A stretch of 31,616 bases of DNA. It comes from JBQTHP01 sp052389755. Its GTDB lineage: Bacteria > Pseudomonadota > Gammaproteobacteria > Steroidobacterales > Steroidobacteraceae. A model generated the notes under the pieces. It was given only the letters and a program-made list of their open reading frames with translations. It searched no databases and was not told the origin of the DNA. The stretch is taken from the NCBI GenBank assembly GCA_052389755.1, contig JBQTHP010000201.1, forward strand, positions 1-31,616, in the 5' to 3' direction. How positions within the stretch are numbered: the stretch's first letter is position 1; each line of letters starts with the position of its first letter. Shown here one piece after another: positions 5,998-13,933 of this stretch. A program made the translations under genes and the position numbers.

Positions 5998-7512
5998 TCA
6001 CTCCGGCCCTCGGCCTTCAGCCCTCATCTGAGGAAACAGCAGGACGTCGCGGATCGAGGGCGAGTCCGTGAAGAACATGACGAGGCGGTCGATGCCGACG
6101 CCGAGCCCCGCGGTGGGAGGCATGCCGTATTCGAGCGCGCGGATGTAATCGGCATCGTAGAACATCGCTTCCTCGTCGCCTTCGGCCTTGCGCGCGGCCT
6201 GGGCGCGAAATCGCGCGGCCTGCTCCTCGGGATCGTTCAGCTCCGAGAATCCGTTCGCGAGCTCGCGTCCCGCAACGAAAAACTCGAAGCGGTCCGTGAT
6301 GAACGGATTTTTGTCGCTGGCCCGCGAGAGCGGCGAGACTTCGGTCGGATAGGCGTAGATGAACGTCGGATCGAGCAGCCGGTCCTCGACCGTCTTCTCG
6401 AAGATCTCGATCTGCAGCTTGCCGGGGCCGTCCCCCGGCTTGAACGGGATGCCGAGCTTGCCGCATGCCTTGCGTAGGTAGGTGAGATCCCGAAGCGACA
6501 ACGGATCGAGGTCGCGGTTGTACTCGAGAATCGACTGCTCCACCGTGACGCGGCGGAACGGCGCGTCGAGATCGTACGCGCGTCCTTGGTATTCCACGCG
6601 GCGCGTGCCGCAGATCGCGTCCGCGAGCCCGCGGAAGGCCTTCTCGACCCAATCCATGACGTCCCGGTAGTCGCCGTACGCCCAGTACAGCTCGAGCATC
6701 GTGAACTCGGGGTTGTGCTGGGTCGAAAGTCCCTCGTTGCGGAAGTTGCGATTGATCTCGTAGACGCGCTCGTAGCCGCCGACCACGAGGCGCTTGAGAT
6801 AGAGCTCGGGGGCAACGCGCAGGTACATGTCGAGGTCGAGCGCGTTGTGATGCGTCTTGAACGGCCGCGCTGCGGCGCCGCCGGGAATAGGTTGCATCAT
6901 CGGCGTTTCGACTTCGAGGAAATCGAGCGCGTCGAGGAAGCCGCGCAGATAACGGACGATCTGTGCGCGCGTCCGGAACACCTCGCGGCTCTTTTCACTG
7001 ACGATCAGATCGACGTAGCGCTGCCGGTAGCGCGTTTCCGTGTCGGCAAGCCCGTGCCACTTCTCCGGCAACGGCCGCAGCGACTTGACGAGCATGCGCA
7101 CGCGCTCCGCCCGCACCGTGAGCTCGCCGGTGTTCGTGCGGAACAGCGTTCCTTCGGCACCCACGATGTCGCCCACGTCCCACTTCCTGAACGCGTCGTA
7201 GGCTTGTCCGAGGGCTTCGGATTCGAGACGGATCTGGATCTGGCCGGTGCGATCGACAAGCTTGGCGAAGCTCGCCTTGCCCATGACGCGCTTGACGACC
7301 ATGCGCCCGCCGACGCGTACGCGAACCGGGTTCACCCCGAACCAGCCGGCGTCGCGCTCGCCGTACGTGCGCAGCAGATCGCCCGCGAGCGCATCGCGTC
7401 GGAAATCATTGGGAAACGCGGTGCCCTCACCGCGCAATTCGGCGAGCTTGGCGCGGCGCTCCGCGATGAGCTTGTTTTCGTCCGCCTGAGCTTGCCGTGG
7501 ATCGTCGGTCAC
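5998..7512 (-). CDS. lysS: Lysyl-tRNA synthetase, class II
   Basis: A 504-residue LysRS that charges tRNA-Lys. An N-terminal OB-fold anticodon domain (about 60-150, VGGRMVVKRVMGKASF) precedes the class II core. The core has motif 1 (FLEVETPMMQPIPGGAAARP), motif 2 (FRNEGLSTQHNPEFTMLE) and motif 3 (GLGVGIDRLVMF). The length matches the E. coli enzyme (505). The start is a GTG at 7512, 19 bases after the prfB stop, giving the conserved prfB-lysS pair. Confidence 0.97.
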   Translation of the reverse strand: MTDDPRQAQADENKLIAERRAKLAELRGEGTAFPNDFRRDALAGDLLRTYGERDAGWFGVNPVRVRVGGRMVVKRVMGKASFAKLVDRTGQIQIRLESEALGQAYDAFRKWDVGDIVGAEGTLFRTNTGELTVRAERVRMLVKSLRPLPEKWHGLADTETRYRQRYVDLIVSEKSREVFRTRAQIVRYLRGFLDALDFLEVETPMMQPIPGGAAARPFKTHHNALDLDMYLRVAPELYLKRLVVGGYERVYEINRNFRNEGLSTQHNPEFTMLELYWAYGDYRDVMDWVEKAFRGLADAICGTRRVEYQGRAYDLDAPFRRVTVEQSILEYNRDLDPLSLRDLTYLRKACGKLGIPFKPGDGPGKLQIEIFEKTVEDRLLDPTFIYAYPTEVSPLSRASDKNPFITDRFEFFVAGRELANGFSELNDPEEQAARFRAQAARKAEGDEEAMFYDADYIRALEYGMPPTAGLGVGIDRLVMFFTDSPSIRDVLLFPQMRAEGRGPE

Positions 7513-7531
7513 GCAGGTGTCTCTTTCGCCT

Positions 7532-8627
7532 CTAGAGGCCCGCCTTGAGCGAGGCCTCCATGAACTGGTCGAGATCGCCGTCGAGCACAGCGGCCGTGTT
7601 GCCGACCTCGACGCCCGTGCGGAGGTCCTTGATGCGCGACTGGTCGAGCACGTACGAGCGGATCTGATTGCCCCAGCTCACGTCGGATTTCGAGTCCTCG
7701 AGCACCTGCGCGGCTGCGTTGCGTTTGTTGACCTCGAGCTCGTAAAGCTTCGCCTTCAGCATCTTCATCGCGGTCGAGCGATTCTTGTGCTGGCTGCGCT
7801 CGTTCTGGCACGCGACGACGATGCCGGACGGCATGTGCGTGATGCGAACCGCGGATTCCGTCTTGTTGACGTGCTGGCCGCCTGCGCCGGAGGAGCGATA
7901 CACGTCGACCTTGAGGTCGGCCGGATTCACGTCGATCTCGATGTCGTCGTCGACCTCGGGCGAGACGAACACGGAGGCGAAAGACGTGTGCCGGCGGTTG
8001 CCTGCGTCGAACGGCGACTTGCGCACGAGCCGATGCACGCCGGTCTCGGTGCGCAGCCAGCCATAGGCGAAATCGCCGCGAACCTCGATGGATGCGCTCT
8101 TGATGCCGGCCACCTCACCGGGACTGGAATCGATGACCTCGCACTGAAAGCCGCGTGCCGCGCCCCAGCGCAGGTACATCCGCAGCAGCATCTGCGCCCA
8201 GTCCTGGGCTTCCGTGCCGCCGGCGCCGGCCTGAATGTCGAGAAACGCGTTGTGCGAGTCCATCTCGCCGCGAAACATCCGCTTCAACTCGAGCTTGCGA
8301 ACTTCCTCGGCAAGCCGCTCCGCCTCGCGCTCGAGGTCGTGAAACGTCGCCTCATCGTTCTCCGACTCGGCGAGCCCGAGAAGCTCGTCGGCGCTCGCGA
8401 TGGCGCCCGTAGTGCGGTCGATCTGCTCGACCTCGGTCGTCAGACGCGCGCGCTCCTTGCCGAGCTCCTGCGCGCGCTCGGGTACCGACCAGATGCCGGG
8501 ATCCTCGAGCTCGCGGTTGACTTCCTCCAGGCGTTCCCTCTTCTGATCGTACTCAAAGAAACCCCCGTAGAGAGCTCGTACGCTCTCCGAGGTCTTTGAG
8601 CTGGCGCTTCAACTGATTGACTTCCAT
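7532..8627 (-). CDS. prfB: Peptide chain release factor 2, with programmed +1 frameshift
   Basis: RF2 terminates translation at UGA and UAA. The gene starts at the ATG at 8627. Frame zero encodes 24 residues and stops at a TGA (8553-8555). Skipping one base (8555) continues in the +1 frame with EYDQKRERLEEV to the stop at 7532, giving 364 residues against 365 in E. coli. The UGA-recognition tripeptide SPF is at about 204-206, and the catalytic GGQ at about 249-251 within SSGAGGQHVNKTES. Low RF2 favours the shift at the in-frame UGA, so the gene senses its own product. It lies 39 bases after recJ, in the recJ-prfB-lysS order also seen in E. coli. Confidence 0.97.
8553..8567 (-). promoter_or_regulatory. 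prfB programmed frameshift site
   Basis: The minus strand reads CGG GGG TTT CTT TGA. The G-run acts as the internal Shine-Dalgarno, CTT is the slippery codon and TGA is the frame-zero stop. The layout is the same as E. coli AGG GGG TAT CTT TGA, with identical spacing between G-run and stop. The base after the TGA is G rather than the C found in E. coli; C is the poorest termination context. Confidence 0.95.
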
Positions 8628-8666
8628 CGCACGCGTCCTGAACGGGTCATCGGATGCTAGCACGCG

Positions 8667-10400
8667 TCAGGAAACCGGCACGGTCCCGGGCAGCACGTGG
8701 TCGACGAGGAGCTGCAGGCGGCGCTCACCCTGGTACTCGTTGACATCGAGGCGGTATACGAGGTGCACCTGGTCCTCGCGCGGAACCGCGTCCGCGTCCC
8801 TTCCGACATGGTTGAAGGCGATCGCATCGAACGCTCGGCCGCTGCCCGGCACTTCGACCCACATCTTCAGATGGCGCTCGCCGACGACACGGGCGTTGCG
8901 AAGGATGAAGCGGCCATCGAAGCACGGCTCGGGGAAAGCCTGCCCCCACGGGCCGCCGCCGCGCAGCGCGGTCGCCGTGTCGAGGCAGATCTCCTCGAGC
9001 GCAAGCTCCCCATCGGTCTCGATGGTGTCGGCACCGGCGGCGGCCGACATCCAGCGTGCCACCTCGGCGTCGAACGCACGCGCGAACCGGTCGAGCTTGG
9101 CGCGCTCGAGCGTAACTCCCGCGGCCATGGCGTGGCCGCCGAACTTCGCGATGAGGTCTGGCTCGCGCGCCGCGATCGCATCCAGCACGTCGCGGATGTG
9201 AACGCCCGGGATCGAGCGGGCAGAGCCCCGCAGCATCGCTTCGTCGGCACTTGCGAACGCGACCACAGGCCGCCGCACGCGCTCCTTGACGCGCCCGGCT
9301 ACGAGGCCGACGACGCCCTGATGCCAGCTCGGCTCGTAGAGGCAGACCCCGTACCGCGCGACCGCGGGATCGAGCGGCTCGCGCAGCGCGCGCACAGCCG
9401 CGAGCGCCTCGGCCTGCATGCGAGCCTCTATGCTCCGCCGCTCCTCGTTGAGCTGATCGAGGCGCGCGGCGAGCGCCGTCGCTTCCGGCATCGCGTCGGC
9501 GAGCAGGCAGCGGATCCCGATGCTCATGTCGTCGAGGCGGCCCGCCGCGTTCAATCGTGGCGCGACCGCGAATCCCAGATCGCTCGCTCCGAGATCCTCG
9601 CGTCGCCGGCCGGCCACTTCGAGGAGCGCGTGAATTCCGGGCACGCAACGCCCCGCGCGTATGCGACGCAGACCCTGCGCGATGAGCACGCGGTTGTTCG
9701 CGTCGAGCGGTACGAGGTCTGCCACCGTGCCGAGCGCGACGAGATCCAGAAACTCCGCCGCGCGGAAAGCGTCCGCGGCGACCGCCCCCATCGCATCGAG
9801 CCGCCGCTTGAGCGCGGCCATTACGTAGAACGCGACGCCGACGCCGGCCAGCGTGCGCCCGGCGAGCGAGGCTCTCGCCGCGTGCGGATTGACGATCACG
9901 TTCGCCGCGGGCAGCTCGGCCGAGGGCAGATGGTGATCGGTAATCAGGACGTCGATCGATCGCGCGCGCGCGGCGGCGACACCAGCCAGGCTCGAGATGC
10001 CGTTGTCCACGGTCACGATGAGCGACGGCGTCCGTTCGACGGCTGACGCCACGATCTCGGGCGAGAGCCCGTAGCCGAATACGAAACGGTTCGGAACGAG
10101 AAAATCGACCGACGCGAACCCCCACGCGCGCAGCGCGCGCACCATCAGTGCGGTGCTGGTCGCTCCGTCCGCATCGAAGTCTCCGATGACGAGCACCCGG
10201 CCGTCCGCGCGATGCGCGAGCAGCAGATCGACCGCGGCCTCCACCCCTTCGAGGGCCGACACTGGCAGCAGGCGTTCGAGCGACAAGTCGAGCTCCGCGG
10301 CGCTGCGGACGCCGCGCGCCGCATACACCCGCTGCAGCACGGGATGCAGCCGAAGCTCGAGCTGCGGAGCGGGCGGCCGGCGCGCGATGCACAGTGTCAT
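8667..10400 (-). CDS. recJ: Single-stranded-DNA-specific 5'-3' exonuclease RecJ
   Basis: A 577-residue RecJ, the same length as E. coli RecJ, acting in recombination and mismatch/base-excision repair. The DHH phosphoesterase motifs are clear: GDFDADG (D74, D76, D78), VDNGISS and TDHHLP (155-159). APRLNAAGRLDD and the DHHA1-type KFGGHAMAAGVTL follow, and then the C-terminal OB domain. I prefer the ATG at 10400; an in-frame ATG at 10421 would add seven residues and overlap the start codon of the divergent gene. The open frame beyond that is antisense to that gene. Confidence 0.96.
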   Translation of the reverse strand: MTLCIARRPPAPQLELRLHPVLQRVYAARGVRSAAELDLSLERLLPVSALEGVEAAVDLLLAHRADGRVLVIGDFDADGATSTALMVRALRAWGFASVDFLVPNRFVFGYGLSPEIVASAVERTPSLIVTVDNGISSLAGVAAARARSIDVLITDHHLPSAELPAANVIVNPHAARASLAGRTLAGVGVAFYVMAALKRRLDAMGAVAADAFRAAEFLDLVALGTVADLVPLDANNRVLIAQGLRRIRAGRCVPGIHALLEVAGRRREDLGASDLGFAVAPRLNAAGRLDDMSIGIRCLLADAMPEATALAARLDQLNEERRSIEARMQAEALAAVRALREPLDPAVARYGVCLYEPSWHQGVVGLVAGRVKERVRRPVVAFASADEAMLRGSARSIPGVHIRDVLDAIAAREPDLIAKFGGHAMAAGVTLERAKLDRFARAFDAEVARWMSAAAGADTIETDGELALEEICLDTATALRGGGPWGQAFPEPCFDGRFILRNARVVGERHLKMWVEVPGSGRAFDAIAFNHVGRDADAVPREDQVHLVYRLDVNEYQGERRLQLLVDHVLPGTVPVS

Positions 10401-10419
10401 GCGCGTATCGTAGCGGGTC

Positions 10420-10791
10420 ATGAAGCTCACGCTCGATGCAGATCCGCGCGTCAATCTCATCCACGGATACGGTCCCGGCGAGATCCGCGTCGGCGAGCGC
10501 ACGCTGACCGCAAATTGCATCGTGACGGCGACCGAGATCGTTGCCGACTGGAGCGCTGTGTCAGCTGAAGCGCTCCAGGGGTCGGACCTCGAGGTGATCT
10601 TCGCGCTGCGACCGGAGATCGTGCTGCTGGGCACCGGAGCCGCTCAGCGTTTTCCGCCGATCGGGACCCGCGCGGCGTTCCTCGAGCGGCGGATCGCGCT
10701 CGAGCCGATGGATCTCGGCGCGGCGTGCCGCACGTTCAACATTCTGGTCCAGGAGGAGCGGCGCGTCGCCGCGGCGCTGTTCGTCAGGTGA
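10420..10791 (+). CDS. Mth938/NDUFAF3-like domain protein
   Basis: A 123-residue protein of the Mth938-like (DUF498, COG3737) family. The family pattern is visible: I-HGYGPGEIRVGERTL near the start, then ALRPEIVLLGTGAAQRFPP, the AAFLERRIALEPMDLGAACR segment, and TFNILVQEERRVAAALFV at the end. The human relative NDUFAF3 is a complex I assembly factor; the bacterial role is not established. The ATG at 10420 lies only 19 bases from the divergent recJ start. There is no convincing Shine-Dalgarno (only GCGGG close by), so the transcript may be nearly leaderless. It is monocistronic and faces pcm across a long gap. Confidence 0.85.
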   Translation: MKLTLDADPRVNLIHGYGPGEIRVGERTLTANCIVTATEIVADWSAVSAEALQGSDLEVIFALRPEIVLLGTGAAQRFPPIGTRAAFLERRIALEPMDLGAACRTFNILVQEERRVAAALFVR

Positions 10792-10801
10792 TTCGATTTC
10801 G

Positions 10802-10830
10802 AAGGCGACCGGCGAAAGACACAGGGGGAG
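10802..10830 (+). repeat. Heptamer-type repeat, left arm of an inverted pair
   Basis: It reads as near-sevenths of the form GGCGACC-GGCGAAA-GACACAG-GGGGAGA. It is an imperfect inverted copy of 10936-10968, sharing the core GACACAGGG and the preceding GGCGA-C-GGCG block. The two arms face each other across about 105 bases, as the ends of a small non-autonomous element would, or as two independent copies in opposite orientation. Confidence 0.55.
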
Positions 10831-10935
10831 AAGCTTCAACCAACCAGACAATCATTCGAAGCTGACAGACTCGAACAATTGCGTTCTTGTTTTTGCTCTT
10901 GTCGTCGCGCGTTGTTCTTCTTCGTTACGGCAATC

Positions 10936-10978
10936 CCCCTCCGCCCTGTGTCTTCCGCCCGTCGCCCTCCGCCCTGAC
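10936..10978 (-). repeat. Heptamer-type repeat, right arm of an inverted pair
   Basis: The plus strand reads in sevens from 10937: CCCTCCG, CCCTGTG, TCTTCCG, CCCGTCG, CCCTCCG, CCCTGAC. The 7-base periodicity and the CTTCCG core link it to 16141-16168. Positions 10936-10968 are an inverted imperfect match of 10802-10830. Confidence 0.55.
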
Positions 10979-11196
10979 GCGTGTAGTGTCTGCGTTACGC
11001 GACATGTTAAGTCGCTCGCAGATCACGGCGCAAGCAGCTTGATGGCAAACGAGTTTCTCGAAACGAGCCGTCATTCCGAAACGATCGACGGTAAAGCAGA
11101 GAAAAGCGCGCACGCGAGGGGTTGGCGAGAAACTCTGTGGCGTCACTTAATCAATCAATATCATTAGCTTACCTGTCCTATCTGATGTCCGTTCGA

Positions 11197-11859
11197 TCAG
11201 CTCGTGCCGCCCAGCAGCGGCACAAACGCGACCGCGCCGAGCGACTGGCGGTCGATCTTCTGCTCGCGACGGGTGAAGCGCAGCAGCTCCTGCTCGCCCT
11301 CCGGCCCCACCGGCACGATCAACCGCCCGCCGATCTGCAGCTGCTTCATGAGCGCCTCCGGCACCGTGAGGGGCGCGGCCGCGACGAGGATGCCGTCATA
11401 CGGTGCATGTGCCTTCCAGCCGAGACTGCCGTCGCCGTGCCGGAAGCGCACGTTACGAATGCCGAGCTCCTTCATGCGCTGCTTGGCGCGCGAGATGAGC
11501 GGCTCGATGCGTTCGATCGTGTAGAGCCTCTCGACGAGCAGCGCGAGCACCGCGGTCTGATAACCGCACCCGGTTCCGATCTCGAGCACGTTGTGCAGCG
11601 GGCCGCTCTCGAGGAGCGCCTCGGTCATGCGCGCCACGATGTAGGGCTGCGAGATCGTCTGCCCGAAGCCGATCGGCAGCGCTGTGTCCTCGTACGCCCT
11701 GCTGCCGAGGGCTTCGTCCACGAAGATGTGGCGCGGCACGTTGCGGATGCGGTCGAGCACCGCGAGGTCCGTGATGCCCTGGTCGCGCAGCCGTTGCACG
11801 AGCCTGTCCCGCGTGCGCGCCGAGGTCATGCCGATGCCGGAGAATCGCGGATCAACCAT
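11197..11859 (-). CDS. pcm: Protein-L-isoaspartate O-methyltransferase
   Basis: A 220-residue PIMT that methylates L-isoaspartyl residues in aged proteins so that they can revert. The SAM-binding LEIGTGCGY is at 92-100. The family motifs GQTISQPYIVA (66-76) and the late LIVPVGPEGEQ are present. The start ATG at 11859 overlaps the surE stop by eight bases, preserving the surE-pcm coupling found in E. coli and Pseudomonas. SurE and Pcm are stress-survival partners in E. coli. Confidence 0.97.
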   Translation of the reverse strand: MVDPRFSGIGMTSARTRDRLVQRLRDQGITDLAVLDRIRNVPRHIFVDEALGSRAYEDTALPIGFGQTISQPYIVARMTEALLESGPLHNVLEIGTGCGYQTAVLALLVERLYTIERIEPLISRAKQRMKELGIRNVRFRHGDGSLGWKAHAPYDGILVAAAPLTVPEALMKQLQIGGRLIVPVGPEGEQELLRFTRREQKIDRQSLGAVAFVPLLGGTS

Positions 11860-12610
11860 TGAAGCTTTCCAGCCAGCGGCTCATGTCCGGCAGCGCAGCG
11901 TGATGCGTCATGTCGATCTGCAGCGGTGTCACCGACACGTACCCGGCGGCAACCGCTTCGAAATCGGTGCCCGGCCCTGCATCCTGCTGCGCTCCCGCCT
12001 GGCCGATCCAGTACACCGGCCGTCCGCGCGGGTCGTTCGCGCGCATGACCGGCTCGGAGCGGTGACGGTAGCCCAGGCGAGTCGCGCGAACGCCGCGCAG
12101 GGAGTCGAACGGCACGTCCGGCACGTTGACGTTCAGAATGAGCTTGCGCTCCGGCGGGGTCGCGAGCAGATGCTTGATGAGCGCTTCCGCGACACGAGCG
12201 CCGGTCTCGAAGTGCCGCCCGCTCTGCGGCTCGGTGCACAGAGACACCGCGATCGTCGGCAGGCCGAGGAATCGTCCTTCGATCGCTGCGGCGACCGTGC
12301 CGGAGTACAGAACGTCATCTCCCAGATTCGGTCCGTCGTTCACCCCGGAGACGACCATGTCGAACTCGAAATCGAACAGCCCCGAGATGGCGAGGTGCAC
12401 GCAGTCGGTCGGAGTGCCGACCACGAAATACACGCGCGGCTCCGCCTCGAAGACGCGCAGCGGCACGTCGAGCGTCAACGAGTTGCTTGCGCCGCTCCTG
12501 TTGCGGTCCGGTGCGACGATAGTCACCTCGCCGAGCGATGCGAGCGCTTCGCGCAGCCGGCGGATTCCTTCGGCACGATAGCCGTCATCGTTGCTGATCA
12601 GAACCTTCAT
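11852..12610 (-). CDS. surE: 5'/3'-nucleotidase SurE
   Basis: A 252-residue metal-dependent nucleotidase, against 253 in E. coli. The N-terminal ISNDDG (D8, D9) binds the metal together with S39 (RNRSGASNS) and N91 (VSGVNDGPNLGDDVLYSGT). GTPTDCVHLA is also conserved. The ATG at 12610 is chosen because MKVLISNDDG is the normal start; the frame remains open upstream into the antisense of smr. Its start is 55 bases from the divergent smr gene. Confidence 0.97.
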   Translation of the reverse strand: MKVLISNDDGYRAEGIRRLREALASLGEVTIVAPDRNRSGASNSLTLDVPLRVFEAEPRVYFVVGTPTDCVHLAISGLFDFEFDMVVSGVNDGPNLGDDVLYSGTVAAAIEGRFLGLPTIAVSLCTEPQSGRHFETGARVAEALIKHLLATPPERKLILNVNVPDVPFDSLRGVRATRLGYRHRSEPVMRANDPRGRPVYWIGQAGAQQDAGPGTDFEAVAAGYVSVTPLQIDMTHHAALPDMSRWLESFNG

Positions 12611-12665
12611 GCGGGGCGATGCGAAAAGCGCGTCAATATACTGAAAGGGCCGTGACGGAGATAGC

Positions 12666-13199
12666 ATGAAGCGACCGACGGAAGACGAAGCTTCGCTGTT
12701 CCGCGAGTCCGTCCGCGACGTCAAGCGCCTGCCGGCGAGCGAGCGCCCGCCGGGCCCTCGCAAGCCTTCGCCGCGGGCGCGCTATCCGCGGACGCCGCAC
12801 GCGAGCGCATCCCAGGGCGGAAGCCGACCGGCGCGCCCCGACGGGCGAGCGCTCGAGGCCGGCGACGCTTTGCACTATTCCCGACCGCACGCGCCACGCT
12901 CGCTGCTTCGAGAGCTGCGTCGCGCCCGGCTGCGCCCGCAGGCCGAGGTTGACCTTCACGGACTCAGCGCAGCGCGTGCGGAGCGCGCGCTGCAGGATTT
13001 CCTCCGCGAAGTCATCGAACGAGGCCTGCGCTGCGTCCGCATCGTGCATGGCAAGGGCCGGCATTCAGGCACCGACGGGCCAGTGCTGAAGAATCTCGTC
13101 GATGCGACGCTCCGCCGCACCGGCGCGGTGCTCGCGTTCGCGTCGGCACCCCCGGCGGAAGGGGGCACGGGCGCGGTTCACGTGCTGCTCGGACGCTGA
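12666..13199 (+). CDS. Smr-domain endonuclease, SmrA/SmrB type
   Basis: A 177-residue protein with a basic, proline-rich N-terminal half and a C-terminal Smr domain. The active-site DLHG is at 96-99 and HGKG at 128-131 (VRIVHGKGRHS). The domain closes with VLAFASAPPAEGGTGAVHVLL. The opening EDEASLFRESVRDVKRL is like SmrA/SmrB; E. coli SmrB cuts mRNA between collided ribosomes, but a DNA role cannot be excluded. A GGAG lies five bases before the ATG. A TATACT sits 24 bases upstream without a matching -35. Its 3' end overlaps the convergent isomerase-like gene by 22 bases. Confidence 0.9.
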   Translation: MKRPTEDEASLFRESVRDVKRLPASERPPGPRKPSPRARYPRTPHASASQGGSRPARPDGRALEAGDALHYSRPHAPRSLLRELRRARLRPQAEVDLHGLSAARAERALQDFLREVIERGLRCVRIVHGKGRHSGTDGPVLKNLVDATLRRTGAVLAFASAPPAEGGTGAVHVLLGR

Positions 13200-13933
13200 G
13201 AGAAGAGCTCGCGAAGGCGTCTCTGGGTCTCAGGATCGAACCACGCGTCGTTGGCTTCATCGACGAAACTGGCTGCGGCCGTCGTGAAGAGGGCCACGAG
13301 CTCGGCGCGCACGAGAGCACGAGTGCGCGCGTATGCGCCCTGCGGCAATGCGGCGACGTCCCGCGCGTACGCCAGTGCGCGCGGCACCACCTCGGAGGGT
13401 TCCACGATTTCGTCCACGAGTCCGACGCCGTGCGCCTCCCCGGGACTCACCAGCGCGCCCCGCGTCAGGAGCTCCGCCGCATGGCGTGTGCCGACCAGCC
13501 GTTCGAACGCGCGGTGGATGATGGGGCCGGCGAAGAGCCCGACCTGTACTTCGTTCAGGCCGATGCGGAACGCGCCGCGCGCCATCACGCGGTGATCGCA
13601 GTAGAGCGCGAGAACCGTGCCGCCCGCAGGGCAGTGCCCGGTGATGGCCGCGATGACGGGGATCGGCGAGGAAGCGATCCGGCCCTGAACGCCGAAGAAC
13701 AGCGGCCAGAACTGGCGGAGCTGATCCCGGTCGAGCCGCAAGAGCGCGGGAATATCGAGCCCGGCTGAAAACATGCCAGGCTGGCCCGAGAGGATCAGCG
13801 CCGCGACGCGCTCGTCGATCCCTTTCTCGAGCGCCTGCAGGAGCACGCCCAGCAACTGAGGATCGAGCGCATTGACCGGTGGGCGCGCGAATCTCAGCTC
13901 CCGGATCGCGCCGTGCTCGATCGTTTCAAGCAC
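13178..13933 (-). CDS. Enoyl-CoA hydratase/isomerase family, ECI-like
   Basis: A 251-residue crotonase-fold protein. The oxyanion-hole segments are FSAGLD (55-60) and GHCPAGG (99-105). YCDHRVMA and IGLNEVQVG (124-132, E128) follow the pattern of mitochondrial delta3,delta2-enoyl-CoA isomerase (ECI1: CPAGG, CDYRIMA, GLNETQLG). Isomerisation of unsaturated fatty acyl-CoA in beta-oxidation is thus more likely than hydration, because the second hydratase glutamate region is not conserved in an obvious way. I place the start at the GTG at 13933, which has a strong AGGGGAAGAG before it and overlaps the truD stop by eight bases; an ATG at 13978 would overlap truD by 53. Confidence 0.87.
   Translation of the reverse strand: MLETIEHGAIRELRFARPPVNALDPQLLGVLLQALEKGIDERVAALILSGQPGMFSAGLDIPALLRLDRDQLRQFWPLFFGVQGRIASSPIPVIAAITGHCPAGGTVLALYCDHRVMARGAFRIGLNEVQVGLFAGPIIHRAFERLVGTRHAAELLTRGALVSPGEAHGVGLVDEIVEPSEVVPRALAYARDVAALPQGAYARTRALVRAELVALFTTAAASFVDEANDAWFDPETQRRLRELFSQRPSST

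Larger units (their letters stand above)
10792..11196. other. 405-base convergent gap without a recognisable gene
   Basis: This gap lies between the stop codons of the Mth938-like gene (plus) and pcm (minus). It holds an imperfect inverted repeat (10802-10830 against 10936-10968) enclosing about 105 bases that are lower in GC than the flanks. The pcm-proximal part, especially about 11145-11190, is also AT-richer than the surrounding genes. No hairpin followed by a T-run is seen for either gene. A 73-codon minus-strand frame (10925-11146) has no recognisable family. In Pseudomonas and E. coli the nlpD-rpoS pair follows pcm; it is not present here. Confidence 0.7.

Noticed and set aside
5991..6000. 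A bidirectional terminator between the LysE-like gene and lysS
   Set aside because: Only four bases separate the two stop codons and no stem-loop with T-tract is visible around them.
10925..11146. A 73-codon minus-strand frame in the gap after pcm
   Set aside because: The product resembles nothing I know, has no ribosome binding site, and its end is encoded by the heptamer-type repeat. Kept only as part of the gap description.
12635..12642. TATACT / TATATT as a shared -10 element between smr and surE
   Set aside because: The hexamers look good on both strands, but no -35-like sequence lies 16-18 bases upstream on either, so a promoter call is not supported.
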